A DNA stretch of 14,292 nt from an uncultured Bacilli bacterium (GTDB taxonomy: Bacteria; Bacillota_I; Bacilli_A; RF39; UBA660), in NCBI GenBank assembly GCA_910583745.1, contig CAJTZC010000030.1, forward strand, positions 1 to 14,292, read 5' to 3'. The translations under genes and the position numbers were made by a program. The notes under the pieces were generated by a model, which saw only the letters and a list, made by a program, of their open reading frames with translations, was not told the origin of the DNA and ran no database searches. Below are positions 14,111-14,292 of this stretch, one piece after another. Each line of letters opens with the position of its first letter. Positions within the stretch are counted from its first letter, which is position 1.

Positions 14111-14167
14111 AAGTGGTATGGGCTAATCCGCGTTCCCTCCCACTTGTAGGTAGATATAAAAACTACC
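14111..14167 (-). promoter_or_regulatory. Structured leader of rplK-rplA
   Basis: The minus-strand leader holds a stem GGTAG / CTACC (14167-14149) near the transcription start and a second stem AAGTGG / CCACTT (14145-14140 with 14116-14111). The second encloses GAGGGAACGCGGATTAGCCC. GTGGGAGG near the 5' side and ACCAC at the 3' side recall a leader I remember before rplK in other Firmicutes, possibly an L1 or L11 target. Ligand identity is inference. Confidence 0.45.
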
Positions 14168-14174
14168 GATTTAG

Positions 14175-14203
14175 ACTATATCACAATTGTCCAGTGAATT
14201 CAA
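14175..14203 (-). promoter_or_regulatory. Promoter of rplK-rplA
   Basis: The minus strand has TTGAAT (14203-14198), 17 bases and TATAGT (14180-14175), with TGA directly before the -10 hexamer. Initiation near 14168 leaves a leader of about 90 bases before GTG 14079. Confidence 0.7.
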
Positions 14204-14257
14204 GTGAAAGTCTAATATTTTAGGATATTTTTTGCTCTTGTATTTTAAAAAATGAAG

Positions 14258-14274
14258 TGCACAAGATTTGTGCA
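14258..14274 (-). terminator. Possible terminator of the gene beyond the right edge
   Basis: A 7-bp perfect stem TGCACAA / TTGTGCA with a 3-base loop lies upstream of the rplK promoter. On the minus strand a T run follows, but only after six intervening bases, so it may equally be a dyad operator. The rest of 14204-14292 shows nothing coding. Confidence 0.35.
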
Positions 14275-14292
14275 GTAAATATTAGAAACTGG

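Overview
The window is AT-rich, tightly packed bacterial chromosome. Gene content and order (rplK-rplA-rplJ-rplL, yvcK-whiA, gap), strong AGGAGG-type ribosome binding sites and U-tailed hairpin terminators point to a low-GC Firmicutes/Bacilli relative. The secreted protein at the left edge and the variant YvcK suggest an uncultured gut lineage near the Mycoplasmatota (RF39-like) branch; that placement is an inference. TGA is used as a stop (yvcK, the small plus-strand gene) and Trp is TGG, so the code is standard and not that of Mycoplasma.

Layout, right to left because all genes but one are on the minus strand. (1) 14292-11641: ribosomal stalk cluster. rplK (L11, with an unusual acidic tail) and rplA (L1) follow an extended -10 promoter and a structured leader. 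rplJ (L10) and rplL (L7/L12) have their own consensus promoter, an L10-type leader and an attenuator, and end in a GAAA-loop terminator. (2) 11643-11284: a lone plus-strand gene for a 54-residue ribbon-helix-helix protein, convergent with rplL and divergent from the next operon. (3) 11283-7383: a three-gene operon of unknown function, with two paralogous large membrane-anchored proteins flanking an 88-residue DUF1292-like protein. It has one good promoter and one terminator. (4) 7334-5864: a single-gene unit for a DcuC/YfcC-type multi-pass carrier. (5) 5826-1141: yvcK-whiA, then a TGS/uridine-kinase-type fusion (own extended -10 promoter) and gap, closed by a terminator directly after the gap stop. 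rapZ, usually beside yvcK, is absent. (6) 1021-1: the 5' part of a secreted TasA/CalY-like protein gene that runs off the left edge.

Functionally the window combines translation, central carbon and envelope control (GapA, YvcK, WhiA), a carrier, a surface protein and one uncharacterised membrane operon. The last is the best candidate for something undescribed. No tRNA, rRNA, CRISPR array, insertion sequence or phage gene was seen. No gene-free stretch exceeds 300 bases; the longest are 11230-11461, 14080-14292 and 964-1168, and all hold regulatory signals.
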